DNA from: Variovorax saccharolyticus
Lineage (GTDB): Bacteria > Pseudomonadota > Gammaproteobacteria > Burkholderiales > Burkholderiaceae_C
Direction of reading: 5' to 3'
DNA: 64,000 nt
Assembly: GCF_030316765.1 (NCBI RefSeq)
Contig: NZ_JASZYT010000001.1
Coordinates: 1 to 64,000 of the forward strand
Position numbers and translations under genes: made by a program. This document shows, one piece after another, positions 10,226 to 19,530 of the stretch (the stretch's first letter is position 1; each line of letters starts with the position of its first letter). The notes under the pieces are model-generated. The model searched no databases and was not told the DNA's origin. It saw only the letters and a list, made by a program, of their open reading frames with translations.

Positions 10226-11674
10226 GTGCTGTTGACCCTGGTCTTCGTCTATCTGCTGATCACCATCGCCATCGGCCTCTATGCGGCCAGGCGCGTCAAG
10301 AACACCACCGACTTCGCGATCGCCGGGCGCCACCTGCCGCTCTACATGATCGTGACCACCACCTTCGCGACCTGGTTCGGCTCCGAGACGGTGCTCGGCA
10401 TCCCGGCCAAGTTCATCGAAGGCGGGCTCAACGGCGTCATCGAGGATCCCTTCGGCGCCGGCACCTGCCTGATCCTGGTCGGCCTCTTCTTCGCCGGCAA
10501 GCTCTATCGCATGACGCTGCTGACCATCAGCGACTACTACCGCGAACGCTACGGCCGCATCGTCGAGATCGCCTGCTCGCTGATCATCATGCTGAGCTAT
10601 CTCGGCTGGGTCTCGGCCCAGGTCACGGCGCTGGGCCTGGTGTTCCACCTGCTGTCGGGCGGCGCGATCGGCGTCGCCTGGGGCATGGTGATCGGCGTGG
10701 TCTCGATCCTGGCCTACACCCTCTTCGGCGGCATGTGGTCGGTCGCGGTGACCGACTTCATCCAGATGATCATCCTGGTGCTGGGCCTGGCCGTGATCGC
10801 GGTCTTCGCCGGCAACATGGCCGGCGGCGCCGACAAGGTGCTGGCCTTCGCGGTCAGCAAGGACCTGTTCAAGTTCTGGCCCGAGCCGAACTACAAGGAC
10901 ATGGTGTTCTTCTTCGCCGCTGCGATCACCATGATGCTCGGCTCGATCCCGCAGCAGGACGTGTTCCAGCGCGTCATGTCGGCCAACAGCGTCAAGGCGG
11001 CCACGCGCGGCCCGGTGATCGGCGGCATCGCCTACATCCTGTTCGCGTTCGTGCCGATGTTCCTGGTCGCGAGCGCACTCCTGATCATGCCGGGCGAGAC
11101 CGCCGACCTGCTCAAGGACGATCCGCAGAAGGTGCTGCCGACCCTGGTGCTGCAGAAGATGCCCTTCGTGATGCAGGTGCTGTTCTTCGGCGCTTTGCTG
11201 TCGGCGATCAAGTCGACCGCCTCGGCGACCCTGCTGGCGCCCAGCGTGACTTTCACCGAGAACATCTGGCGCCAGTTCCGTCCTGCCGGCAGCGACAAGT
11301 CCAACCTGCTGACGATGCGCATCACGGTGCTGCTGTTCAGCGCCGCGGTGCTGGCCTATGCGATCCGGATGCAGGGCACGCCGATCTACGAACTGGTGTC
11401 GGGGGCCTACCAGGTGCCGCTGGTGGGCGCCTTCGTCCCGCTGGTGTGCGGCCTCTACTGGCAGCGCGCGACCACCCAGGGCGCGGTGGCGGCGGTGCTG
11501 CTGGGCATCGGCACCTGGCTGCTGTTCCTCGCGATGCCCTGGGGCAAGGAGTTCCCGGCCCAGCTCGCCGGCGTGCTGGCCTCGTTCGGCGGCATGGTGG
11601 TCGGCTCGCTGGCGCCCCAATGGGTCGCCAACACGCGCACGGCCCACCGGCCGCTGGCCGTCGACCCGGTCTGA
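10226..11674 (+). CDS. Sodium:solute symporter (SSS family)
   Basis: A 482-residue multi-pass membrane protein with about 13 hydrophobic segments. It begins MLLTLVFVYLLITIAIGLYA and carries the typical SSS signature AIAGRHLPLYMIVTTTFATWFG in its first 50 residues. Members couple uptake of sugars, amino acids, nucleosides or organic acids to Na+. The substrate cannot be read from sequence. The start is GTG 10226, with AAAGGA at 10211-10216. It lies 16 bases behind ubiB and may be co-transcribed with the ubi genes without sharing their function. Confidence 0.9.
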   Translation: MLLTLVFVYLLITIAIGLYAARRVKNTTDFAIAGRHLPLYMIVTTTFATWFGSETVLGIPAKFIEGGLNGVIEDPFGAGTCLILVGLFFAGKLYRMTLLTISDYYRERYGRIVEIACSLIIMLSYLGWVSAQVTALGLVFHLLSGGAIGVAWGMVIGVVSILAYTLFGGMWSVAVTDFIQMIILVLGLAVIAVFAGNMAGGADKVLAFAVSKDLFKFWPEPNYKDMVFFFAAAITMMLGSIPQQDVFQRVMSANSVKAATRGPVIGGIAYILFAFVPMFLVASALLIMPGETADLLKDDPQKVLPTLVLQKMPFVMQVLFFGALLSAIKSTASATLLAPSVTFTENIWRQFRPAGSDKSNLLTMRITVLLFSAAVLAYAIRMQGTPIYELVSGAYQVPLVGAFVPLVCGLYWQRATTQGAVAAVLLGIGTWLLFLAMPWGKEFPAQLAGVLASFGGMVVGSLAPQWVANTRTAHRPLAVDPV

Positions 11675-11705
11675 GCCATCGCCCCCGGGGATTGGGGGGC
11701 ACCCT

Positions 11706-11711
11706 TATAAT
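11706..11711 (+). promoter_or_regulatory. Candidate -10 box upstream of the FmdB-like gene
   Basis: A perfect TATAAT stands 49 bases before ATG 11760 in an otherwise GC-rich gap. No good -35 hexamer is found 16-18 bases upstream, so only half of a sigma-70 promoter is supported. Confidence 0.4.
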
Positions 11712-11759
11712 CGAGGGCTTTGCGAGCGGCCGCCGGCCGCTCCTTTTCGCCCCAATCCC

Positions 11760-12101
11760 ATGCCTATCTACGCCTACAAGTGCAGCGCCTGCGGCTTTGC
11801 CAAGGACGTGCTGCAGAAAATGTCCGATGCGCCGCTCTCGGACTGCCCGTCTTGCGGCGCGAGCGCGTTCAGCAAGCAGCTCACGGCCGCCGGCTTCCAG
11901 CTCAAGGGTTCGGGCTGGTACGTGACCGATTTCCGCGATGGCGGCGGCAAGAAGGGCGCCGATGGCGGTGGCGACAAGCCGGCCGCCAGCCCGGCTCCCG
12001 CGTCGGCCGAAGGCGCTGCCGCCACGCCGGCCGCCGCGCCCGCCAGTGCCCCTGCGCCAGCGCCGGCGCCGGCGCCCGCATCCTCTTCAGGCAGCGACTG
12101 A
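11760..12101 (+). CDS. FmdB family zinc-ribbon regulatory protein
   Basis: A 113-residue protein with an FmdB-type zinc ribbon: Cys8, Cys11, Cys29 and Cys32 in YKCSACG and SDCPSCG. After about residue 58 it turns into a low-complexity Gly/Lys then Ala/Pro-rich tail ending in APAPAPASSSGSD, probably disordered. FmdB was first named as a putative regulator of formamidase genes; its role in most bacteria is unknown. It heads a run FmdB, DUF502, aspS with gaps of 10 and 37 bases, a common order in betaproteobacteria. Confidence 0.88.
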   Translation: MPIYAYKCSACGFAKDVLQKMSDAPLSDCPSCGASAFSKQLTAAGFQLKGSGWYVTDFRDGGGKKGADGGGDKPAASPAPASAEGAAATPAAAPASAPAPAPAPAPASSSGSD

Positions 12102-12111
12102 GGCCCCGCCG

Positions 12112-12732
12112 ATGCTCGCGCTGCGCAAATGGCTGCTCTCCGGCTTGCTGGTCATCGTGCCGCTGGTCATCACGCTGGGCGTGCTGAACTGGATCATCGG
12201 CACCCTCGACCAAACGCTGTGGCTGCTGCCGGAAACGTGGCAGCTGTACCTCAACGAGCACAAGGTGCGCGGCCTCGGCGTGTTGCTGACCCTGGCCATC
12301 CTGCTGTCGGTCGGCGCCATCGCGAGCAACTTCGTGGGCAAGCGCCTGCTGGGCTGGGGCGATGCGGTGGTGCGCCGCATCCCCGTGGTGCGCTCCATCT
12401 ATTCGAGCGTCAAGCAGGTCTCGGACACGCTGTTCTCCGAAAACGGCAATGCCTTCCGCACCGCGGTGCTGATCGAGTGGCCGCGCCAGGGCGCCTGGAC
12501 CATCGCCTTCGTGACCGGCACGCCCGGCCATGAAGTCGTCGGCCACCTGGGCGGCGGCGACTATCTCGGCGTCTACGTGCCGACCACGCCCAACCCGACG
12601 GGCGGCTATTTCGTGATGCTCAAGCGCAGCGATTGCATCGAACTCAAGATGAGCGTGGACGACGCGCTCAAGTACATCGTGTCGATGGGGGTGGTCGTTC
12701 CTGGCGGCCCCGCGACGATCGCGATCAAATAA
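12112..12732 (+). CDS. DUF502 family membrane protein
   Basis: A 206-residue integral membrane protein with two N-terminal helices ([20 protein letters not shown] and [19 protein letters not shown]). The conserved DUF502 core follows, including [19 protein letters not shown] and [16 protein letters not shown]. The family is widespread and uncharacterised, although plant relatives (LIKE COV) affect vascular patterning. It sits directly upstream of aspS. Confidence 0.9.
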   Translation: MLALRKWLLSGLLVIVPLVITLGVLNWIIGTLDQTLWLLPETWQLYLNEHKVRGLGVLLTLAILLSVGAIASNFVGKRLLGWGDAVVRRIPVVRSIYSSVKQVSDTLFSENGNAFRTAVLIEWPRQGAWTIAFVTGTPGHEVVGHLGGGDYLGVYVPTTPNPTGGYFVMLKRSDCIELKMSVDDALKYIVSMGVVVPGGPATIAIK

Positions 12733-12769
12733 CGACAAAGACGCGCCTTCGCGGCGCCGGAATCCATCT

Positions 12770-14575
<1,806 letters not shown>

Positions 14576-14599
14576 GGCGCACGGCGGCAGCAGACCAGG

Positions 14600-14624
14600 G
14601 GCGCCTTCGGGCGCCTTTTTTCTT
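14600..14624 (+). terminator. Rho-independent terminator of aspS
   Basis: GGCGCC (14600-14605), tetraloop TTCG and GGCGCC (14610-14615) form a perfect stem, followed by TTTTTTCTT. It is the best terminator in the window. It also matches the kind of stem-loop site used by group IIC introns, and the intron-like sequence begins just behind it. Confidence 0.92.
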
Positions 14625-14625
14625 G

Positions 14626-14813
14626 GTGCAGCATGGGCGTACTCTTGGAGGTGGAAGTCCTCCCGCAAGCTGATCGCAGCGAACGAAGCGAAGCGCAACT
14701 GCATGGGGGGCGACGGAGTGTGGAAAGCAGGCGTGGAGCGCAGCCGCGGCCCGGACCCGCATGCCGGGTGATGTGGGAGGGGCATAGCCCAAGGACTACC
14801 CCTCTATCCAGAT
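14626..14813 (+). mobile_element. Internally deleted group II (class C-like) intron remnant
   Basis: About 188 bases combine both ends of a bacterial group II intron. The 5' part begins GTGCAGCATGGGCGT and contains TTGGAGGTGGAAGTCCTCC and GCGAACGAAGCGAAGCGCAA, typical of domain I. The 3' part contains CCGCATGCCGGGTGATG, then GTGGGAGGGGCATAGCC pairing with GGACTACCCCTC, and ends CTATCCAGAT, like domains V-VI and the 3' end. No reverse-transcriptase frame is present, and the domain V strand looks incomplete, so it is most likely dead. Its position directly behind the aspS terminator is the known preference of group IIC introns. The call rests on remembered consensus motifs, not an alignment. 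Confidence 0.6.
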
Positions 14814-14828
14814 GGCTAAAATGGCTAA
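14812..14828 (+). promoter_or_regulatory. Direct repeat upstream of the antitoxin gene, candidate autoregulatory site
   Basis: ATGGCTAA occurs twice (14812-14819 and 14821-14828), spaced nine bases, just before the antitoxin ATG at 14851. It overlaps the -10-like TAAAAT. Type II antitoxins usually bind such repeats at their own promoter. The role is inferred. Confidence 0.35.
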
Positions 14829-14850
14829 TCGATCGTGAAAGGGATTCTTC

Positions 14851-15120
14851 ATGCAGATCAGCGCGACTGAAGCAAAAAACCGCTTCGGCTACTACCTCGG
14901 ACAGGCCGAACGCGAACCTGTTCATGTGATGAAGAACGATCGGATCGCCGGTGTCATCGTCTCGGCCGCACGCTACGCGGAACTCGAGGCGCTGGAGCAG
15001 GCGAAGACGATGGACGCTCGCAAGCGCGAGTTCAACAAAACCTACCGGGAATGGATCGCGGCCCAGAACGCGTTGGTCAAACGGATCGGGGTCTTCGGCG
15101 AAGAGCTCCGACCCTGGTAG
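14851..15120 (+). CDS. Phd/YefM-like antitoxin with CcdA-like tail
   Basis: An 89-residue protein. The N-terminal half (MQISATEAKNRFGYYLGQA, then RIAGVIVSAARYAELEAL) is a Phd/YefM-type DNA-binding antitoxin fold. The C-terminal part (EWIAAQNALVKRIG and EELRPW) instead resembles the toxin-binding tail of CcdA, whose members end in a similar short Trp or Phe motif. This fits the CcdB-like gene seven bases downstream. The ribosome site is AAAGGGA at 14838-14844. It should neutralise the toxin and repress its own promoter (inference from the family). Confidence 0.85.
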   Translation: MQISATEAKNRFGYYLGQAEREPVHVMKNDRIAGVIVSAARYAELEALEQAKTMDARKREFNKTYREWIAAQNALVKRIGVFGEELRPW

Positions 15121-15127
15121 GTGCGGC

Positions 15128-15445
15128 ATGGCCCAGTTCGATGTTCACGCCAATCCCGTGAAGACGCAGCGTGACGACGTTCCCTGGTGTGTCGACATCC
15201 AGAGCGACTTGCTGGAAAGCCTGCCGACCCGTCTGGTCGTGCCCTTGGTGGCACTCGCACAGATGCCCGCGGCGCTGCCTCGGCGCCTGTGCCCGGTGCT
15301 GCAATGGAACGGCGAGTCCTTCGTCGCCTTGCCGCAGATGACGGCGCCGTTTCGCGTCAAGGATCTGGGCCCGTCGCGCGGCAGCCTGCGAGCCCAGGCC
15401 AATGAACTCGTCGCTGCCATCGATGCAGTGATCAGCGGCGTGTGA
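15128..15445 (+). CDS. ccdB: CcdB family toxin
   Basis: A 105-residue CcdB-like protein beginning MAQFDVHANP, with CVDIQSDLLESLPTRLVVPL and LCPVLQWNGESFVALPQM as in the family. CcdB poisons DNA gyrase. In the F-plasmid protein the last residues (WGI) matter for toxicity; here the chain ends ISGV, so activity cannot be assumed. It follows the antitoxin by seven bases, and its last codons overlap the GTG start of nudB (GTGTGA). The pair therefore sits upstream of a housekeeping gene. Confidence 0.88.
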   Translation: MAQFDVHANPVKTQRDDVPWCVDIQSDLLESLPTRLVVPLVALAQMPAALPRRLCPVLQWNGESFVALPQMTAPFRVKDLGPSRGSLRAQANELVAAIDAVISGV

Positions 15446-15912
15446 CGGACGGTCACCGGTTCAAGATCCCCGAGTCGGTGCTGGTCGTGATCCACACGCC
15501 GGCGCTGGAGGTTCTGCTGATCCGCCGCACCGGCGACGAACACCTCTGGCAGTCGGTCACCGGCAGCAAGGACCGCGAGGACGAACCGCTGCCGATCACC
15601 GCCGCGCGCGAGGTCGAGGAAGAGACCGGCATCCTCTGCGGCCCGGGCAACGAGCTGGCAGCCGAGCTGGTCGACTGGCAGCGGCGCAACGTCTTCCCGA
15701 TACGCCCCCGCTGGCGGGCGCGATACGCGCCAGGTGTGAGCTCCAACACCGAACACGTGTTCGGGCTCCGTGTCCCCGGGCGGCTGACGCCTCGGCTCGA
15801 TCCTTGCGAGCACACGGCCTGGCAGTGGCTGCCCTACCAGGACGCAGCCGCGCTGACTTTTTCCTCCACCAACGCCGCGGCCATCCTGCTCCTGCCACAA
15901 TTTGCGCGATGA
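15442..15912 (+). CDS. nudB: Dihydroneopterin triphosphate diphosphatase NudB
   Basis: A 156-residue Nudix hydrolase. The Nudix box reads GSKDREDEPLPITAAREVEEETGI (continuous at about 42-65), with the catalytic REVEEETG present. NudB removes pyrophosphate from dihydroneopterin triphosphate in folate synthesis. Later residues such as EHVFGLRVP and HTAWQWLPYQDA match NudB. The start is GTG 15442, overlapping the toxin stop by four bases, and the stop overlaps the next start (ATGA). folE, whose product feeds this enzyme's substrate, is under 1 kb downstream. Confidence 0.93.
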   Translation: MTDGHRFKIPESVLVVIHTPALEVLLIRRTGDEHLWQSVTGSKDREDEPLPITAAREVEEETGILCGPGNELAAELVDWQRRNVFPIRPRWRARYAPGVSSNTEHVFGLRVPGRLTPRLDPCEHTAWQWLPYQDAAALTFSSTNAAAILLLPQFAR

Positions 15913-16667
15913 ATGCTCCGGCGACCAGCTTCCGTGTAGCCACCTACAACATCCACAAGGGTGTGCAGGGCATCGGCCCTGCCAGGCGGCTGGAGATCCA
16001 CAACCTCGGGCATGCGATCGAGCAGCTCGATGCCGACATCGTCTGCCTGCAGGAGGTGCGCAAGATGAACCGGCAGGCGGCCGCGCGCTTCCACCGCTGG
16101 CCCGAACTGCCGCAAGCGGATTTCCTGGCCCCTGAGGGCTACACCGCGGTCTACGAGACCAATGCGATCACCAAGCATGGCGAGCACGGCAACGCGCTGC
16201 TCACGCGCTGGCCGGTGCTGCGCAAGACCCACCAGGACATCTCGGACCATCGCTTCGAGCAGCGCGGGCTGCTGCACGTCGCGATCGACCTCAATGGCCA
16301 TACGGTGCACACCATCGTGGTGCATCTGGGACTGATCAAGGGCAGCCGGATTCGCCAGGTCGCGCAGCTGCGCGAGTTCGTCGAGCGCGAGATCCCGCCG
16401 AACGAGGCGCTGGTGGTGGCCGGCGACTTCAACGACTGGGGCGCGCGCATGCGCTACGCGATGAACGCGATGGGCATGCGCGATTCGAGCGACCTGCGAG
16501 GGCCGCGCACGCTGACCTACCCGTCCAGGTTGCCGGTCGCGCAGCTGGACTTCATCTATGGCCGCCAGGTCGAGCCGCTCGCAAGCTCGGTGCCGCGCGG
16601 CCCCGTCTGGGCCCGCATGTCCGATCACCTGCCGCTGGTGACCGAGTTCTCGCTATCAAAACAATAG
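15909..16667 (+). CDS. Endonuclease/exonuclease/phosphatase family protein
   Basis: A 252-residue EEP-fold metal-dependent phosphodiesterase. Visible motifs are FRVATYNIHKGVQG near the start, IVCLQEVR (metal-binding Glu), VVHLGL, LVVAGDFNDW (Asp/Asn pair) and the final MSDHLPLV with the catalytic Asp-His. The family includes nucleases and lipid or sugar phosphatases; the substrate here is unknown. It overlaps nudB by four bases. In related genomes this gene commonly precedes a cardiolipin synthase, but here folE follows. Confidence 0.9.
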   Translation: MNAPATSFRVATYNIHKGVQGIGPARRLEIHNLGHAIEQLDADIVCLQEVRKMNRQAAARFHRWPELPQADFLAPEGYTAVYETNAITKHGEHGNALLTRWPVLRKTHQDISDHRFEQRGLLHVAIDLNGHTVHTIVVHLGLIKGSRIRQVAQLREFVEREIPPNEALVVAGDFNDWGARMRYAMNAMGMRDSSDLRGPRTLTYPSRLPVAQLDFIYGRQVEPLASSVPRGPVWARMSDHLPLVTEFSLSKQ

Positions 16668-16736
16668 CTGAGTCGGCAGGCGGGTAGGGCACCGTAGGGC
16701 CATCGCCGGAAATCCAATCGCTGATACGATGCGTGG

Positions 16737-17468
16737 ATGCTAAGGACCATCGACGCCGTACCGCGCCCCGCCGCAGGGGAAGAAGACGAGGGCACGCCCG
16801 TGTCCGTGAAGATACGCGAGCGTCTCGTCGCCGCCCGCAAGCGCTTCAACGCCAACGACAACATCGCGGAGTTCATCCAGCCCGGCGAACTCGAGCGCCT
16901 GCTCGACGAGGTCGAGGGCAAGATGAAGCATGTGCTCGAGAGCCTCGTGATCGACCTGGACAACGACCATAACACCGGCAACACGGCCCGTCGCGTCGCC
17001 AAGATGTACGTCAACGAGGTGTTCAAGGGCCGCTACGTGCCGCCGCCCTCGCTGACCGAATTCCCCAATGCGGAGCATCTCAACGAGCTCATGATCGTCG
17101 GCCCGATCACGGTGCGCAGCGCCTGCTCGCACCACTTCTGCCCGATCATCGGCAAGCTCTGGATCGGCGTCATGCCGAACGAGCAGACCAACGTGATCGG
17201 CCTGTCGAAGTACGCGCGCCTGGCCGAATGGGTGATGGGCCGGCCGCAGATCCAGGAAGAGGCGGTGGTTCAACTGGCCGACCTGATCCAGGAGAAGACG
17301 CAGCCCGACGGGTTGGCACTGGTGGTCGAGGCCGAGCACTTCTGCATGCAGTGGCGCGGCGTCAAGGAGATGGACAGCAAGATGATCAACTCGGTCATGC
17401 GCGGCGTCTTCCTCAAGGACCCCAACCTGCGCCGCGAATTCCTGTCCCTTCTTCCGCGCAAGCGCTAA
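16737..17468 (+). CDS. folE: GTP cyclohydrolase I
   Basis: This 243-residue enzyme converts GTP to 7,8-dihydroneopterin triphosphate, the first step of folate synthesis. The zinc and active-site motif SACSHHFCPIIGKLWIG (about 126-142) and VIGLSKYARLAEW are clear, as is EAEHFCMQWRGVKE near the end. It starts at ATG 16737 and has an extra charged N-terminal stretch of about 25 residues (PAAGEEDEG) before the core. NudB, acting on its product, is encoded just upstream. Confidence 0.96.
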   Translation: MLRTIDAVPRPAAGEEDEGTPVSVKIRERLVAARKRFNANDNIAEFIQPGELERLLDEVEGKMKHVLESLVIDLDNDHNTGNTARRVAKMYVNEVFKGRYVPPPSLTEFPNAEHLNELMIVGPITVRSACSHHFCPIIGKLWIGVMPNEQTNVIGLSKYARLAEWVMGRPQIQEEAVVQLADLIQEKTQPDGLALVVEAEHFCMQWRGVKEMDSKMINSVMRGVFLKDPNLRREFLSLLPRKR

Positions 17469-17480
17469 GCCGCACACACC

Positions 17481-17903
17481 ATGCTCGTACGCCTTCTCTA
17501 CGCCAGCCGCGCCGTGGATACCAGCCAGGGCGCGATCGAGGCGATCCTCGCGCAATCGCGTTCGCACAATACCTCCTGCGGCATCACCGGCATCCTCTGC
17601 TATGGCGCCGGCGTGTTCCTGCAGGCCATCGAGGGCGGCCGGATGCCGATCAGCGAGCTCTACGGACACATCCAGCGGGACCCGCGCCACAAGGACGTGG
17701 TGCTGCTGCACTACGAGGAAATCTCCGAGCGCCGCTTCGGCGGCTGGACCATGGGGCAGGTCAACCTGTCGAAGCTCAATGCCTCGACCCTGCTCAAGTA
17801 CTCGGAGCGGCCCGAACTGGATCCGTACTCGGTGTCGGGCAAGGTGTCGCTCGCCCTGCTCGAGGAACTGATGGCCACCGCGGCCATCGTCGGACGCCAC
17901 TGA
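17481..17903 (+). CDS. BLUF-domain blue-light sensor protein
   Basis: A 140-residue single-domain BLUF protein. The FAD-sensing residues are in place: Tyr7 (LLYASR), Asn30 (HNTSCGITG), Gln48 (FLQAIEGG), and Trp89 and Met91 in GGWTMGQ, with nearly the spacing known from AppA. It should therefore be photoactive. Beyond about residue 95 there is a short helical tail but no fused output domain, so signalling must go through a partner. It starts 12 bases behind folE, and its stop overlaps the first codon of the DUF429 gene. Confidence 0.93.
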   Translation: MLVRLLYASRAVDTSQGAIEAILAQSRSHNTSCGITGILCYGAGVFLQAIEGGRMPISELYGHIQRDPRHKDVVLLHYEEISERRFGGWTMGQVNLSKLNASTLLKYSERPELDPYSVSGKVSLALLEELMATAAIVGRH

Positions 17904-18742
17904 AGCCCTCCCTGCTGCTGCTGGGCTGCGATTTCTCGAGCGCGCCGAGCGCGCGCAAGCCGATCGTCGTCGCACTCGGTTCGGCGTCCGACGGCAGCGT
18001 CAGGCTGTCGGCGTTCCAGCTCTTCGCCACGCTCGACGACTGGGGTCAGTGGCTGCGCGCCACGCCGGCCTGGGTCGGTGCCTTCGATCTCCCCTTCGGC
18101 TTGCCGCGCGAACTGGTCGTGCAGCTCGGCTGGCCGCTCGAATGGGAGCGGCTGATAGCGCACTACGCCGGTCTGGACCGCGACGAGATCCGCCGCAGTT
18201 TCGCGGCCTTCTGCGTTGCCCGGCCCGCCGGCGGGAAGTTCGCGCACCGGCAGACCGACGGGCCTGCCGGATCGAGCCCGTCGATGAAATGGGTCAATCC
18301 ACCGGTCGCGTTCATGCTGCATGCCGGCCTGCCGCGGCTGCTGGCGGCGGGAGCGGTGGTGCCGGGCCTGCATCCGCCGCATCGCACCGCCAATGCCCCG
18401 CGCATCGCGCTGGAGGCCTATCCGGGCCTGCTGGCGCGCGAACTGATCGGCAGGCGCAGCTACAAGAGCGATGCGGTGGCGGGGCAGAGTGCCGAGCGCC
18501 GGCAGGCGCGCGTGGATCTCGTGGCCGAACTGGAACGAGGAGCGGGCCGCCTCGGGCTGCGGCTGTCGCTCGAGGACAGGGCGCGCGCGCTGCTGCTGGA
18601 CGACGCCAAGGGTGATCATCTCGATGCGGCGCTGTGCCTGGTCCAGGCGGCCTGGGCCCAGGCGCGCAGCGGCAGCGCCGGACCCGGCTACGGACTGCCG
18701 CCCGTGATCGATCCGATCGAAGGCTGGATCGCGACAGCCTGA
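17900..18742 (+). CDS. DUF429 family protein (predicted RNase H-like fold)
   Basis: About 280 residues. Conserved DUF429 features include GCDFSSAPSARKPI at the start, GAFDLPFGLP, ALEAYPGLLARELIG and DDAKGDHLDAALCL near the end. The spaced acidic residues suggest an RNase H-like nuclease fold, predicted in the family but not proven. No ATG or GTG is placed where the domain begins. The best fit is a CTG at 17900 overlapping the previous stop (CTGA), so the exact start is uncertain. The function is unknown. Confidence 0.75.
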   Translation: MKPSLLLLGCDFSSAPSARKPIVVALGSASDGSVRLSAFQLFATLDDWGQWLRATPAWVGAFDLPFGLPRELVVQLGWPLEWERLIAHYAGLDRDEIRRSFAAFCVARPAGGKFAHRQTDGPAGSSPSMKWVNPPVAFMLHAGLPRLLAAGAVVPGLHPPHRTANAPRIALEAYPGLLARELIGRRSYKSDAVAGQSAERRQARVDLVAELERGAGRLGLRLSLEDRARALLLDDAKGDHLDAALCLVQAAWAQARSGSAGPGYGLPPVIDPIEGWIATA

Positions 18743-18815
18743 GTTCCGGATGTCCTACAGCAGGACAAGCTGCTGCCCGCCGTCGCTCCCGCCACCCCGC
18801 GCTAGATTGATTTCA

Positions 18816-18833
18816 GTGGCTCGATCGAGTCAC
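18816..18833. promoter_or_regulatory. 18-bp near-palindrome upstream of the CsbD gene
   Basis: The sequence GTGGCTCGATCGAGTCAC is palindromic except for one mismatched pair, with the perfect core CTCGATCGAG. It lies 29 bases before ATG 18863, in or near the promoter of the stress-gene block. The binding protein is unknown. Confidence 0.35.
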
Positions 18834-18862
18834 GGACCCATCCAACGTGCAAAGGAAACGCT

Positions 18863-19060
18863 ATGAACAAGGATCAAGTGGCAGGCCGCGTCGAAGAGGC
18901 GAAGGGCAAGCTCAAGGAAGCCGCGGGCAAGGTGACCGGAAGCGACAAGCTGAAGGCCGAGGGCCTGGTCGATCAGGCCAGCGGCAAGGTCCAGAAGACC
19001 TATGGCGATGCCAAGGAAAAGGCCAAGGACGTTCTGGAAAGCGATCCGGACCGGATCTGA
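18863..19060 (+). CDS. CsbD family stress-response protein
   Basis: A 65-residue hydrophilic, Lys/Glu/Ala-rich protein. It begins MNKDQVAGRVEEAKGKLKEA and continues GKVTGSDKLKAEGLVDQ, the standard CsbD signature. CsbD proteins are induced by general stress in many bacteria and have no proven activity. A ribosome site AAAGGAAA stands before the start. A lipoprotein with a BON domain follows after 25 bases, so the two probably share a transcript that ends at the terminator at 19531-19555. Confidence 0.92.
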   Translation: MNKDQVAGRVEEAKGKLKEAAGKVTGSDKLKAEGLVDQASGKVQKTYGDAKEKAKDVLESDPDRI

Positions 19061-19085
19061 GTCCAGGACTGGAAGGAGTACCAGC

Positions 19086-19505
19086 ATGACCCCCACCCAT
19101 ACCCCCAATCCGTGGACACGCCATGGGCTGGCGCTGATGCTCGCCGCCGGTGCGCTGGCGCTGGGTGCCTGTGGCAAGGGCAGCAACGAAACCGCGGGTC
19201 AGAAGGTCGACCAGTCGGTGGCCAAGACCGAGCAGGCCGGGGCCGACGCCAAGGCCAAGACCGAGTCGGCCGCCGCCACCGTCGGTGCAGCGGTCGATGA
19301 TGCATCCATCACGGCCGCGGTTTCGACCGGCTTGGCGAAGGACCCCGACCTGAGTGCGATCAAGATCGACGTCGACACCAAGGGCGGGCAGGTGACCCTG
19401 ACCGGACCGGCGCCCAGCGCAGCAGCGAAGGCCCGGGCCGAAGAGATCGCCAAGTCCGTCAAGGGCGTGAGCACTGTCGACAACAAGCTCGAGGTGAAGA
19501 TGTAG
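19086..19505 (+). CDS. BON-domain lipoprotein
   Basis: A 139-residue protein with a signal peptide ending in the lipobox LGAC (about 29-32, cleavage before Cys). A Lys/Ala/Glu-rich helical linker (about 45-75) follows. The C-terminal BON domain runs about 76-139 (DDASITAAVSTGLAKDPDL to STVDNKLEVKM). BON domains bind membranes or ligands; OsmY is a well-known osmotically induced example. It is probably anchored in the outer membrane and acts in envelope stress. The ribosome site GGAAGGAG lies upstream. Confidence 0.9.
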   Translation: MTPTHTPNPWTRHGLALMLAAGALALGACGKGSNETAGQKVDQSVAKTEQAGADAKAKTESAAATVGAAVDDASITAAVSTGLAKDPDLSAIKIDVDTKGGQVTLTGPAPSAAAKARAEEIAKSVKGVSTVDNKLEVKM

Positions 19506-19530
19506 CCGGCACCTTGCCTCGGCGCCCACG

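Noticed and set aside
11980-12100. Repeated GCGCCGGC-like units near the end of the FmdB-like gene, considered as a repeat array
   Set aside because: They are codons of the Ala/Pro tail in frame with the gene, without spacer structure, so not a CRISPR or tandem-repeat element.
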